Position numbers and translations under genes: made by a program | In this document: piece after piece, positions 51,977 through 61,307 of the stretch | How the letters are laid out: each line of letters starts with the position of its first letter | How positions within the stretch are numbered: position 1 is the first letter of the stretch | Notes under the pieces: generated by a model | What the model was told of the DNA's origin: nothing | Seen by the model: the letters and a program-made list of their open reading frames with translations, nothing else | Databases searched by the model: none | NCBI GenBank assembly: GCA_020048285.1 | Contig: JAIFMU010000009.1 | Span: 1-64,000, forward strand | Reading direction: 5' to 3' | From: a bacterium | GTDB taxonomy: Bacteria; Fibrobacterota; Chitinivibrionia; Chitinivibrionales; Chitinivibrionaceae | Length of the DNA stretch: 64,000 bases

Positions 51977-53304
51977 CGCCCACCCCCAGATATTTCTGGA
52001 AGTTGCGCCATGTATCGCAACCGAAGAAGATCTCTCTGTAGGTAGCTGTTTTTCAGAGCGAAATAGGCTAACTGGTGGCTTTGAATTGCGCTGAGATTGT
52101 CCGATATTTCATAGATACTGCTTGTTTCACCGAGAGCTATTCTTTCCAAAGTGGTGCGTATCCACGCGGTAGCCTCTTGAGCTTGCGCTTTTGCCGCCGC
52201 TTTGTAGGATTCGAGAAGCTCTTGGGAGTTTTCGGGAAAGGCGATGTTTTCCGACTTTTTCAGCGGAGTAAGCGTGGGCAATGCACGCTTGTTGAACGTG
52301 TACTGCACTTGAGCTATGGCGCTGGTGGTGTAGAGCGACGGTTCTGAAGGATCTACAAATGATACGCCTCCGCCGGCGGATAGTTTCCACGAATCGCCGT
52401 TTTGTTCTTTCGCGCTGAAATGTTGGATCAGATTGTTGAGCGAATCGATTTTCCAACTGTAGTCGCTGATCGCCGCGCCGCTGGCAAGATCGGCCTGTTT
52501 CATGCACTGATCGATCTCTAGCGCCTTGAAAAGTGTCGAATCGATTCCTAACTGATAGGCTGTGGTGGAACTGATCAACTCTTGTTCCAGCTCAATTGCC
52601 CGCAGTCGCAGAGCGTTGTTTTTTATGAACAACTGAAGACTCTGCACGGCGTTGCGCGGAATAGAACCGGTGGCGATTATTTTCTGAAGTCGGGCGAGAA
52701 ACTCTTCCGCCCGAATGGTCGTTTCGCGGCGCACCTGTGCTTCATCGGCGAGATTCTGCACACTCATCCGATAGTGAAGAACCTGCTTGAAATCGGCAAA
52801 GATCATTGCTTCGCGAGTGAGTGTTGCCTTTTTTTCAATCAAGGAGATCACTGTATCGATCTGAGCGGTTCGTTTTTTTGTATCCGACAGCAGTGTGAGC
52901 AGCACTTGGGCGGAGGCAGACTGGACCGGGTTCTCGCCGGCCATAAACGAAACAGAACTGTTCAGTCGCGCCGAATTGTAGGTCGCCGTGGTCCCATAGA
53001 GCAGTTGTCCATCGGACAAGGCGCGGGGTGTGGTGAACAACGTGGGAGAAATCCCCACGGTTTTGCTGTTCAATAGTTGATCGCGCCGCGTTTCGTAGCC
53101 TATGACAGCATCCTTGTGATAGCGGTAGGTCGCATCAGTGCGAAGGGTGAGCCGAGAAATAACGTCTTCTACGGAGGAGGTTGCCCATGAACTTGAAATG
53201 AGACAAAAGAGTATCACACAAGCAACGAGTCGTGAACCGCCTCGTGTGGGAACTCTATCATACTCTCTGTTCATCTCCAACAATCTTTCAAAATGAGTGG
53301 TCAT
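51973..53304 (-). CDS. TolC-like outer-membrane efflux protein
   Basis: 443 residues. A long N-terminus precedes the signal-like CVILFCLISSSWA. The rest is long alternating helices (TAQIDTVISLIEKKATLTREA, ELEQELISSTTAYQLG), then strands and a second helical set as in TolC. Similarity to the family is low and the call rests on architecture and position between HlyD-like and ABC genes. Start at 53304 chosen for GGGGTAACA. The stop codon of the adaptor gene lies inside this ribosome site. Confidence 0.72.
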   Translation of the reverse strand: MTTHFERLLEMNREYDRVPTRGGSRLVACVILFCLISSSWATSSVEDVISRLTLRTDATYRYHKDAVIGYETRRDQLLNSKTVGISPTLFTTPRALSDGQLLYGTTATYNSARLNSSVSFMAGENPVQSASAQVLLTLLSDTKKRTAQIDTVISLIEKKATLTREAMIFADFKQVLHYRMSVQNLADEAQVRRETTIRAEEFLARLQKIIATGSIPRNAVQSLQLFIKNNALRLRAIELEQELISSTTAYQLGIDSTLFKALEIDQCMKQADLASGAAISDYSWKIDSLNNLIQHFSAKEQNGDSWKLSAGGGVSFVDPSEPSLYTTSAIAQVQYTFNKRALPTLTPLKKSENIAFPENSQELLESYKAAAKAQAQEATAWIRTTLERIALGETSSIYEISDNLSAIQSHQLAYFALKNSYLQRDLLRLRYMAQLPEISGGGR

Positions 53305-53306
53305 TG

Positions 53307-54218
53307 TTACCCCTGAACCCAAAGAATGAAACGGTTGAGCGGTTCGAACAGTTTCATGTTGTACTTTTTCGCCAGTGATGCGTAGAGATCGTATCCGAAA
53401 AACGATTCATAGAGGCTGGTGTTGGTCACCAAGATTCCCACATTGATCTGACTTCCCGCACTGTATTCGGCAAAATCGTTGTAGCCGGTGGTGACAGTGC
53501 CGTAGAGAAGCAGTTCGTTCTTTTCGCGATTGATCTCTTTGCGGTAGAGGACACCTTTCATCTGTTTTCGTTTTTGATCCAGTTCGCGAGAAAAAAGTTT
53601 AATCGGTGCACTGTTTTGGAACCGTCGAAAATCTCCCGTGGAAGTGGTGATCTTGAGAATTTTTCTGTCTGTGGGATAGAGATAGCCCACGGTTTGCCCC
53701 ACATAGGCGAACTGACCGCGCAACTCTTCGGCGGCGCTGTTGAAATAGATTTTCCCGCCATAAGGGGCGCGAACCACCTTGTCCGCCATTTGATTGCGAC
53801 GAAGTGAGAGGCTCTTTACTGCCAACTCCTGCTCGCGCACCGTTATAGGCGAAACAGATCCCAGTGAGACCAACTCTTTGGTTTTGGCCAACTGTTCCCG
53901 CGCCTTGGCGATCTCTACGTTCATGATCGATGACTCTTTGATATTGGCGGCATTGCTCAAGCGAATAATCGGTTGCCCTTCGTATACGGTGGCGTGATCT
54001 TGTATCAGCACGTCGGTTATCAAGCCTCCCTCTTCAACCGCCACTGGAATTTCATTCTGATATTCAACTGTGGCCGGGAAGTAGCGATAGGTGGGGAAGG
54101 GGTAGAGAAATCCCACAAAGGCGATTAATCCGAACACCACTACGACGCTTACGGTGATCGCAAGGACAGACAATTCTAGGAGAAGGTCTGATAGTTTTGG
54201 CGATAATTGCAGTTTCAT
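53307..54218 (-). CDS. HlyD-like periplasmic adaptor protein
   Basis: 303 residues. One membrane helix at about 17-38, then the lipoyl-like half domain (EEGGLITDVLIQDHATVYEGQPIIRLSN), a coiled coil at about 98-135, the return half (KVVRAPYGGKIYF), and a beta domain. It would connect the ABC exporter to the TolC-like protein. AAGAGG precedes the ATG. The stop of the small repeat-encoded frame upstream overlaps this start (TAATG). Confidence 0.85.
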   Translation of the reverse strand: MKLQLSPKLSDLLLELSVLAITVSVVVVFGLIAFVGFLYPFPTYRYFPATVEYQNEIPVAVEEGGLITDVLIQDHATVYEGQPIIRLSNAANIKESSIMNVEIAKAREQLAKTKELVSLGSVSPITVREQELAVKSLSLRRNQMADKVVRAPYGGKIYFNSAAEELRGQFAYVGQTVGYLYPTDRKILKITTSTGDFRRFQNSAPIKLFSRELDQKRKQMKGVLYRKEINREKNELLLYGTVTTGYNDFAEYSAGSQINVGILVTNTSLYESFFGYDLYASLAKKYNMKLFEPLNRFILWVQG

Positions 54219-54424
54219 TATATCCTCTTATTGGTGTTATTCATAGTTTTATAGAGCGAAATTGAACTTTTGTGCTCCTCTATCATCCCGTTGAACATTC
54301 TGACCGTCCCGTTGAACATTCTGACCGTCCCGTTGAACATTTCGACCGTCCCGTTGAACATTTCGACCGTCCCGTTGAACATTTCGACCGTCCCGTTGAA
54401 CATTTTGAACGTCCCGTTGAACAT
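54218..54424 (-). CDS. Possible small protein of M-F-N-G-T-V-E heptad repeats
   Basis: 68 codons: seven near-perfect heptads (MFNGTVE, MFNGTVR and variants) and a 20-residue tail ending NNTNKRI. Its stop codon overlaps the start of the adaptor gene (TAATG), as in coupled genes. Each heptad holds N-G-T, an N-x-T sequon. No good ribosome site precedes the first ATG, and near-identical units could result only from slippage, so coding is unproven. Confidence 0.3.
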   Translation of the reverse strand: MFNGTFKMFNGTVEMFNGTVEMFNGTVEMFNGTVRMFNGTVRMFNGMIEEHKSSISLYKTMNNTNKRI

Positions 54425-54436
54425 TTCGAACGTTCT
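54290..54436. repeat. Tandem array with exact 21-bp period, seven units
   Basis: GTTGAACAT starts each unit at 54290, 54311, 54332, 54353, 54374, 54395 and 54416. The remaining 12 bases are mostly TCTGACCGTCCC or TTCGACCGTCCC. Each unit can form a short hairpin (GTTGAA with TTCGAC around CAT). It lies in the 261-base gap between the ABC gene at 54480 and the adaptor gene at 54218. Same period and same opening word as the array at 23177-23301. Confidence 0.95.
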
Positions 54437-54479
54437 GCACTATCTATTGATCAACGCGATCACTCTCAGGTCTGAAGTT

Positions 54480-56177
54480 TTATCCCAAATGGAAAAGATC
54501 GCAGAACAACCCTCTCGTTTCTACCAGCTCTTTCGGAGAACCCTCTTCGACGAGAACCCCATCCTGAAGAACAAGTATGCGATCGCATTTGGAAACCAAA
54601 TTGTAGTTGTGAGATACGGTTATGATTGTCAATTCTGGTTTCATCTGGCGCAGAAGATCGATATTTTCAAGTATCTTTCGTTCTGTTTCAGGATCTACTG
54701 CTGACGTGGGTTCGTCGAGAAGCAAAATCCGAGGATTATTGACCAAGGCGCGGGCAAGCCCGATGCGCTGGCGTTCTCCCCCTGAAAGATTTGATCCAAA
54801 CTCTGCCACGGTATAGTCTAGTCCTTCGGGCGTTTTTGCGATCAGGTCGTCGATGCGCGCTAAGCGACAGGCATCGAGAATTGCGGCGTCACTGTAGATT
54901 CCGTGCACATCGATGTTGGCGCGAAGCGAACCTTCGAACATATAGAGCCACTGCGGAATGTAGCCCAACGCGGAGCGAAAGCTTTTCAGATCCACGTCAT
55001 CGAGAGAAACGCCATCCACGGAGATCGTTCCCTTGTTGTTGAAATAGAGTCGCAAGAGGTTGTTGATTATGGTCGATTTCCCCGAACCGGACGACCCGAC
55101 GAGTGCTGTGTGCGAGCCGGCGGCAATGCGGCATGACAATCCTTTCAGCACCCAGTTTTCTCTGTCGTAGGCGAACCACACATTGTCAAAGCGAACCGCA
55201 TCATTCAGTGAAATAAATGGATGGTCGCCACTTTTTTCTCGCGCCAATCCCTTGATCTGATCCATCCGTTTTACGGCGACAATCCCGATCTGCCAACTGC
55301 TGAAAAACTGAGCAATGGCGATAATGGGCGGCGCGGTATATCCCACGAGCATGCCGAGGAACACGTATTCACCCAAAGACATGGTTCCGTTTTTAACGCC
55401 AAAAAAGACCATGGCGATAAGAAGCGTTGTACCGAGACTTACCTGAATAAACGCACCCTGTTTGAGAAGCGAGTTAATTCCATCGCGGCGAACCATACGG
55501 TTTTTCAGATTGAAAAGAGATGATTCGAAGATTTTACTGTAGTGCCCATAGGTATTAAAACATTTGATCTGCTTCACCGAACGGAAAAAGTGGCGACTGT
55601 CCGAATAGAGGTTGCCACTGCCGACGCCGATCCGACTGTTGAGATGCTGAAGCGGCTGTTTCCAGATCCAGTTCCACAACAGATTGAGCAGCGTTAAGAA
55701 CGCAACGAGAAAAAAGACTCGCGGTTCCATAATAAAGAGCAGTAGGTAAATCACCGCCAGTTGCACAACCGAAATGGCAATAACCCCCATCTTTGATACG
55801 AGATCTGCAAGCATTTCCACTTCAATCATGATCCGTTGCACAATGCCGCCGGTATCTTCTTTTGAAACAAAGGAGAAGGGGTAGTGGAAAATGTCGTCCA
55901 TCATTTCAAGACGGATCGTGCGAATAATCGCCGCTTTCATGTGGCTTTGCACGGCGTGGCGAATCAGTTCGAGAATGGTGGTTCCTATGGCGAGAAGTAC
56001 CAAGCCGACTAAAACGGCGCTAATCTGCTGTTCATCAAAGGTCTTGACGAGATCTTCGTAGACGACTTTCGCCACCCAGGGATTTGCAAAGAGCAGAAGC
56101 GCGATGAGTGAGGAGATTCCCACGGTAATTGCCGTGGGAAACCAAACCATTCGAAGATAGGGGAGAAGTATAGCCAC
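54480..56177 (-). CDS. ABC exporter, membrane and ATPase domains (first)
   Basis: 565 residues. Six membrane helices lie in about 1-310, then the ATPase domain with Walker A VGSSGSGKSTIINNL, signature LSGGERQRIGLARAL, Walker B ILLLDEPTSAVD, and the H-loop VSHNYNL. No C39 peptidase domain. The start is GTG at 56177, preceded by GGAGAACT. It is a paralogue of the exporter at 50273 and probably its heterodimer partner. The 21-bp array follows its stop codon. Confidence 0.9.
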   Translation of the reverse strand: MAILLPYLRMVWFPTAITVGISSLIALLLFANPWVAKVVYEDLVKTFDEQQISAVLVGLVLLAIGTTILELIRHAVQSHMKAAIIRTIRLEMMDDIFHYPFSFVSKEDTGGIVQRIMIEVEMLADLVSKMGVIAISVVQLAVIYLLLFIMEPRVFFLVAFLTLLNLLWNWIWKQPLQHLNSRIGVGSGNLYSDSRHFFRSVKQIKCFNTYGHYSKIFESSLFNLKNRMVRRDGINSLLKQGAFIQVSLGTTLLIAMVFFGVKNGTMSLGEYVFLGMLVGYTAPPIIAIAQFFSSWQIGIVAVKRMDQIKGLAREKSGDHPFISLNDAVRFDNVWFAYDRENWVLKGLSCRIAAGSHTALVGSSGSGKSTIINNLLRLYFNNKGTISVDGVSLDDVDLKSFRSALGYIPQWLYMFEGSLRANIDVHGIYSDAAILDACRLARIDDLIAKTPEGLDYTVAEFGSNLSGGERQRIGLARALVNNPRILLLDEPTSAVDPETERKILENIDLLRQMKPELTIITVSHNYNLVSKCDRILVLQDGVLVEEGSPKELVETRGLFCDLFHLG

Positions 56178-56185
56178 AGTTCTCC

Positions 56186-57913
56186 TTATTCCGCTAAAAT
56201 CAAGGGGTGGTAAATCTTGTCAATGTGGCCAAAGAGTTTGAGATACTCTTCTTCCCACTGGCTGTTATCGTGGTCGTGGTTATCGCCGGAAATGTCGTAG
56301 TTGTAAATCACTTCGGTGACAAAAACCGATTTCCCTTCGGAAAGTTCGATCACCCGCGGTTGAATTGCCGCGTCGTGGCGATCGGGAAGCCACGAGTGGG
56401 TGTTCCGGTCGAGGAAATGGTTGATTTCCACGGCGCGAAGGAGTTTTCGCTTGCTTGTGCGAAGGTGAAGCCAGGCGTTGCACTTGTCGAGATTCCATGG
56501 ATTTGCGTAATCCATGAGATCGTGGTTGCGCTTCACTGCTTCTTCGTCCATGAACTCCTGCCCATCGGGATACATCTTATACGAACCGTTGGTTTTCAGG
56601 GCGCCCGCGGCGTAGTATTTGTCCAGAGATTCGAGCACGGTGGTTCCATTGAGAAAATCGTCGCCGTCCAGTTCCATGATCACCGATTCATCGTTGGTGG
56701 TGTAGAGATTGATCACGTTGTAGAAATTTCGTGCTGCGTAGTTGCGATTTTTGTTGCTTACCACGCAGACATCCACGTCCGAGTTTTCGAGATGCTTCAG
56801 AATCTGTTCTATGGAACCATCGATGGAACAGTCATCGACAAGAGCGATTCCAAAATCGAACTGGCGGTTTTGAGCGAGGATCGAATCGATACAGCGACCG
56901 ATTTTTTTCTCCTGATTGCGAAAGCAGATAGAAAAGATATAACGATTCGAGAGCGGTTTCCCTTTCACGATAGTCACATCTTCCAGCGAGTCATAGGGAA
57001 GATTGTCGAGCCATCCCTGCTTGCGACTGAGACTCGCCTCATAGTCTGATTCGATGCGCGACCGAAGTATCGCCGCCCACGTTTCATAGGTGATCAGTTC
57101 CGCATGGGCAAAGTTGTAACTGGTGATCCCATTTTCTGCTCGCACTTGTGGAATACCGAGGTATTTCAGGTCGGCCAAGAGAGGCGAGTCCACGATCAGT
57201 TCGTGAACCATGCCGCTGTTTCGCCGTGCCATGTGTCCTTCGTAATCGTCGAAATTCATTTCCGATTTGAAATACTGGAACTGAGAACAGGTTTTCATCA
57301 CCGCTTGAATAGCTTCGCGAGTCATTGCCGTTCCGTTGTAGAGGATCACTTCTGGCGTCGCACTCAGGGCAATTTTTTGCAGAGATTCAAAGTCGGCGGT
57401 GTGTTCACAGAACACCACCGTGTGCAGTGGCGAAGCGACAGCGTGCACGTCGGTGTGAAATGGAGTGGCAATGCGCTCTTCGATATAGACCCGCTTATCT
57501 TTGCTAAACGGCGTATCGATAACCACAAAGCAGGCTGATCCGGCGATCGCAGGATAAAAATCTCCCGTGGGAAGGGGCAGGACAATCGAGTTGTCGTTCA
57601 GGCGAAGAAGTTCTTCACAGATTCGTTTTTGGTATTCGCTCGTGAATACAACCAGATCCGCCAACTTGAGATAGGGGAGTGTCGAACGATAGAGTTCGTT
57701 GACAATCATAATCTTGTAGAGCTTTTCGTCGGGCATCATTTTCGAAAAGAGGGCTTTCCCGCTTTTCCGTGTGAGCGTGGTGATCAAAACCTGAGCATCC
57801 GCCGGTATTGACTCCACAATTGACAAGGGGAGATGTTCAGCCAGTCGTTCCAGAAGGTGTTGTTCCGGCGCGAAAGGATTTGTTGTGTCCGCCCCGATTC
57901 CGTAGATTTTCAT
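56186..57913 (-). CDS. Two-domain glycosyltransferase, paralogue 1
   Basis: 575 residues. The N-terminal half (KIYGIGADTTNPFAPEQHLL, ADLVVFTSEYQKRICEEL, NDNSIVLPLPTG) resembles the acceptor half of a GT-B enzyme. The GT2 domain from about 335 has NRYIFSICFRNQEKKIGRCI, IALVDDCSIDGSIEQIL, and DGDD in MELDGDDFLNG. Start at 57913 (MKIYGIG) is preceded by GGAACAG. It is followed by the exporter gene after 8 bases. Same plan as the paralogues at 46490 and 44733 but more distant, so an older duplication. Confidence 0.86.
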   Translation of the reverse strand: MKIYGIGADTTNPFAPEQHLLERLAEHLPLSIVESIPADAQVLITTLTRKSGKALFSKMMPDEKLYKIMIVNELYRSTLPYLKLADLVVFTSEYQKRICEELLRLNDNSIVLPLPTGDFYPAIAGSACFVVIDTPFSKDKRVYIEERIATPFHTDVHAVASPLHTVVFCEHTADFESLQKIALSATPEVILYNGTAMTREAIQAVMKTCSQFQYFKSEMNFDDYEGHMARRNSGMVHELIVDSPLLADLKYLGIPQVRAENGITSYNFAHAELITYETWAAILRSRIESDYEASLSRKQGWLDNLPYDSLEDVTIVKGKPLSNRYIFSICFRNQEKKIGRCIDSILAQNRQFDFGIALVDDCSIDGSIEQILKHLENSDVDVCVVSNKNRNYAARNFYNVINLYTTNDESVIMELDGDDFLNGTTVLESLDKYYAAGALKTNGSYKMYPDGQEFMDEEAVKRNHDLMDYANPWNLDKCNAWLHLRTSKRKLLRAVEINHFLDRNTHSWLPDRHDAAIQPRVIELSEGKSVFVTEVIYNYDISGDNHDHDNSQWEEEYLKLFGHIDKIYHPLILAE

Positions 57914-57951
57914 ATACTGTTCCATTCGATAATTTTTACTAGCTAACTGGT

Positions 57952-59442
57952 TTAACACTCAACGTCGATCATGAGGTGATTTTCAAAAATTGTTCGGCGA
58001 CCGATCTCTTTGTATTCCAATGTGCTGAGACCATTGGCTGATGTGTCGAGCTCGCCGGTCATCACTTCCTTAACGAGAATCTCTTCGTTGCGCGCACTGG
58101 TTCCGCCTTTTACATAGGTGTTGTTGGCGATCCCCTCGGTTTGGTGAGGAAGATTGCGATACCGTCCGCGACGGCGATGTGGTTTTGCCGCGGTCTGAAG
58201 ATTGGTCACTGCGGCGGTCAAGAGGTCGATATCAGTGATCAGCGCGGTATTGCCGTTTCCGCTAAGATCAATCAATTGGTTCGATTCAACGTTCGAGAAA
58301 TCATAGTGAAGAATCATACCGGTGTCGGGAAGTATCAACTGTTCGTTCGCATAGATCGATGTGATCTCTTCTGAAGACAGCGGGCGATTCCAGAACGCAA
58401 TGTCGGCGATTTCACCTTTAAAATGTGAGTGAGTTCCCATATCCCAACTAGGTGAATCGGAACTTCCCACGAGAAATGGTTCGCTGAAATAGTGGCGAGT
58501 TGCCTGGTCTAGTTTGACTTTCGAGTTTGGCGATTCATACCCGTTGAGAAAGAAACGAAGTTCACCTTTTTCGCAGTCAACGGTGCAGATAACATGTTGC
58601 CACAGGCCATGAGTATTGGTTAGATATGCCGAAGATGGTTCATTTTTGCTGTTCCAATGATAGCCCATGAGCACGTTGGTGTTCACCCAAACCAATTGGT
58701 CGAATGCGCCTTTGGAAAGGAGCGGCGTGGCGAGATAGGTCGAGTCAGATTTTCCGCGGAGATAGGGTGCGACATCGTGGCGCAAGTCCGTCTTTACGAG
58801 CATCGAGAAAGTGTAGCTACCTCGCATCATAGATTGAAGTGATTCTGTGTAGGGTATTTCTATTTTTGAAGAAACCCCGTTGAATCGGGCGACACGCTGG
58901 GTTTTGTCCACCGGATACACGTCAATATCGAGAAGGTTGTGGCGGCGACATCTCCAGAACAGGTCGTCGTCTTCTGCGCCCCAATCCCAGTAGTCATTGT
59001 AGTAGCCGTTGACCTGTTCGAACTGTTCTTTGGTGAACATCAGTGCACCACCGAAATTTTCTAAATAGGGAAGTGTGTAACCGTAATCGCTAAGGTAGTA
59101 CGAAATATGTACGGGGAAATCGGGACAGTAGGAGTAATCGCAACTATCATCTTCTGGTATCATATCAATATCGTGAAAACAGAAGTAGTCATACCCTTCG
59201 CTGCGAGCAATATCGAAGGCGATATTCTTGATTTTCCCGCGATTGAACAGCTTGGTATCGGCTTGATGCGCCACGAATATTTTGTGTTCAATTCCTCTGC
59301 GGGAAAGGTAGGTTGTCAACGATGGGACAAATTCGTTGAGATGTTGTTCGCGATTGCGATAGGGTACGCAGATAGCAAGTTTTTTTGTCACAGATTTCAC
59401 ACTTTCGTCTAAAATGTCTATCTGTGTGCGATGGCAATACAT
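57952..59442 (-). CDS. GT7-type galactosyltransferase with LamG-like domain
   Basis: 496 residues. Residues about 20-180 are of the beta-1,4-galactosyltransferase kind: AICVPYRNREQHLNEFVPSL, HDIDMIPEDD with the D-x-D metal site, NFGGALMFTKEQFEQVNGYYNDYW, and WGAEDDDLFWR. Residues about 190-390 form a concanavalin-like/LamG domain (VARFNGVSSKIEIPYTES, EIADIAFWNRPLSSEEI). It is the first gene of the minus-strand operon. No strong ribosome site precedes the ATG at 59442, and a GTG 14 codons further in is possible. The LamG part may hold the sugar or protein acceptor. Confidence 0.83.
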   Translation of the reverse strand: MYCHRTQIDILDESVKSVTKKLAICVPYRNREQHLNEFVPSLTTYLSRRGIEHKIFVAHQADTKLFNRGKIKNIAFDIARSEGYDYFCFHDIDMIPEDDSCDYSYCPDFPVHISYYLSDYGYTLPYLENFGGALMFTKEQFEQVNGYYNDYWDWGAEDDDLFWRCRRHNLLDIDVYPVDKTQRVARFNGVSSKIEIPYTESLQSMMRGSYTFSMLVKTDLRHDVAPYLRGKSDSTYLATPLLSKGAFDQLVWVNTNVLMGYHWNSKNEPSSAYLTNTHGLWQHVICTVDCEKGELRFFLNGYESPNSKVKLDQATRHYFSEPFLVGSSDSPSWDMGTHSHFKGEIADIAFWNRPLSSEEITSIYANEQLILPDTGMILHYDFSNVESNQLIDLSGNGNTALITDIDLLTAAVTNLQTAAKPHRRRGRYRNLPHQTEGIANNTYVKGGTSARNEEILVKEVMTGELDTSANGLSTLEYKEIGRRTIFENHLMIDVEC

Positions 59443-59945
59443 GCGTGTTCTGTGGTTAGGGATTCCCCTCGATTCAACATGGCCAATATATATCTGTACT
59501 TTTGCGGTAGAGTATATGTTAACAATAAAAATACAAAATGCTTAAAAAACTTCAGTTTGGTAAAAATACATTGCAAGTCATTGAAATATAGATGTCATGT
59601 GACGGCGAGCAAAAAGTGATGCACGACTGCTAAAGTGATGTGCGTAGCAGTTTATGTCACACTTTATGTTCTCGAAATGGGAGAACATTATGATTGATTC
59701 GGTGGTGAAATTAAGTGTTAAAAAGGGAGAACAAAGAGGGGAAAATTGAAGAGTTGTTTGAGTTCAGGCTCGGAATGATCAACTTCTGTTATTCATAAGC
59801 TTGAAAGTTGAAAAGGACCGTTTTTGATCCTTTGTTCTCATAAGAGTCAAAGGCAAAAACAAATGTCAGACTTTTCTTTTTCATTTTCTTGTTCGACGGC
59901 GCGGTGATTGACTATTTTCGGACACAATTTCGAAGGGGCGCAGCG
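59443..59945. other. Divergent intergenic region with two hairpins
   Basis: ACTGCTA (59626-59632) faces TAGCAGT (59645-59651). A few bases on, ATGTTCTC (59666-59673) faces GAGAACAT (59681-59688) across seven bases. The region lies between the heads of the export locus and the LRR-kinase gene and should hold both promoters. No gene is supported. Confidence 0.6.
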
Positions 59946-61139
59946 ATGAAAACCACCATGGAACAACTTGCATCTGGAGCATTAGCGGGGAGCACCCACC
60001 TTGCTCTATCCGATTCGCTCACCACATTTCCTCGGGAACTGTTTGCTCTGGAAGATTCATTGGAGGTTCTTGATCTTTCGAAGAATCAGTTAACCGAACT
60101 CCCTGTTGATTTTGGCCGGTTCACAAAACTGAAAATTGCCTTTTTTTCTGATAATCTCTTTGAAGAACTTCCGGAAGTGCTCGGTGATTGCCCAAATCTT
60201 GCCATCGTAGGCTTTCGTTCAAACCGGATTCGCACTATTCACGAGCGTTCTCTCTCGCCCTCGATTCACTGGCTTACATTAACGAACAATGCAATTGAAG
60301 CAATTCCTGACTCGATCGGGAACTGCGCGGGCCTGCGCAAGGTCGGCCTCGCGGGAAACCGGATCAAACGGTTGCCTGAATCGATGCAAAATTGCATCAA
60401 TTTGGAATTACTAAGAATCTCTGCGAATGACCTTCAAGAACTTCCGCTGTGGCTTTTGCAGCTGCCGAAACTGCGGTGGTTGGCCTATTCGGGAAATCCA
60501 TGTGCTCATCAACCGACAGACACACCACAATTGGCAACCATTTCGTGGGCTTCGGTTGAACTGAAAGAACTACTCGGGCAAGGTGCTTCGGGGCATATCT
60601 CTCGCGCCATATGTCATGGTGATGAACACTCGGAAGAGGTGGCGATTAAGGTGTTTAAGGGTGAAGTAACGAGTGATGGCTATCCGGAAGATGAAATGGC
60701 TGCCTGTATCAGTGCGGGCACTCATGCCCATTTAGTTCCGCTTAAAGGAAAAATTGAAGATCATCCCGAAGGCAAAGAGGGCGTTGTTCTCGGATTGATG
60801 CCGCAGCGCTACGCTGTTTTGGGCAATCCGCCTTCACTTGATAGTTGCACACGGGATCAGTTCCCTGCAGCACGGCGGATGTCGAAAGAGGTGGCAGATG
60901 CGATCTATCACGGAGTCCGGTCAGCCATGGAACACCTGCACTGTCGAGGTATTCTTCACGGCGATCTCTATGCACACAACACTTTTTTTGATGAAACGGG
61001 TCATGCGATTCTCGGTGATTTTGGGGCCGCAACCTTCTTTGATCCATCTCATGAACACGCTGATTTACACAAAGAGCTAGACAGAAGAGCCCTCGATGTT
61101 CTTCGCGAAGATCTGGGTGGAATGATATCTGATGAATGA
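59946..61139 (+). CDS. Leucine-rich-repeat protein kinase
   Basis: 397 residues, soluble. About eight LRR units cover residues 15-190 (LEVLDLSKNQLTELPVDFGRF, IHWLTLTNNAIEAIPDSIGN, LRKVGLAGNRIKRLPES). A short kinase domain follows: LGQGASGHISRA glycine loop, VAIKVF with the ATP lysine, ILHGDLYAHNTFF catalytic loop, LGDFGAAT metal loop. The C-lobe is short, as in other bacterial LRR-kinases. ATG at 59946 is chosen for AAGGGG; an earlier in-frame GTG is unlikely. No partner gene is clear. Confidence 0.9.
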   Translation: MKTTMEQLASGALAGSTHLALSDSLTTFPRELFALEDSLEVLDLSKNQLTELPVDFGRFTKLKIAFFSDNLFEELPEVLGDCPNLAIVGFRSNRIRTIHERSLSPSIHWLTLTNNAIEAIPDSIGNCAGLRKVGLAGNRIKRLPESMQNCINLELLRISANDLQELPLWLLQLPKLRWLAYSGNPCAHQPTDTPQLATISWASVELKELLGQGASGHISRAICHGDEHSEEVAIKVFKGEVTSDGYPEDEMAACISAGTHAHLVPLKGKIEDHPEGKEGVVLGLMPQRYAVLGNPPSLDSCTRDQFPAARRMSKEVADAIYHGVRSAMEHLHCRGILHGDLYAHNTFFDETGHAILGDFGAATFFDPSHEHADLHKELDRRALDVLREDLGGMISDE

Positions 61140-61307
61140 CCACTTTCGCGAGTTATTTCACAGTGTGGATTATCTCGCAAGAGTTATCATTATACACAAC
61201 CTGTTTTCCTCATTGGCGTGCAGCCGGTTATGAACCCGGCGAAACACAATTTCTAGTTCAGAAACAATATTCCGCAGTGTAAAAGATAAAAAATACAGAG
61301 GTGTTGT

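Noticed and set aside
54270-54704. Plus-strand frame reading PLNISTV repeats
   Set aside because: It is the opposite strand of the array and runs into the ABC gene antisense; no ribosome site.
56207-57049. 280-codon plus-strand frame
   Set aside because: It is antisense to the glycosyltransferase at 56186-57913; composition is that of a shadow frame.
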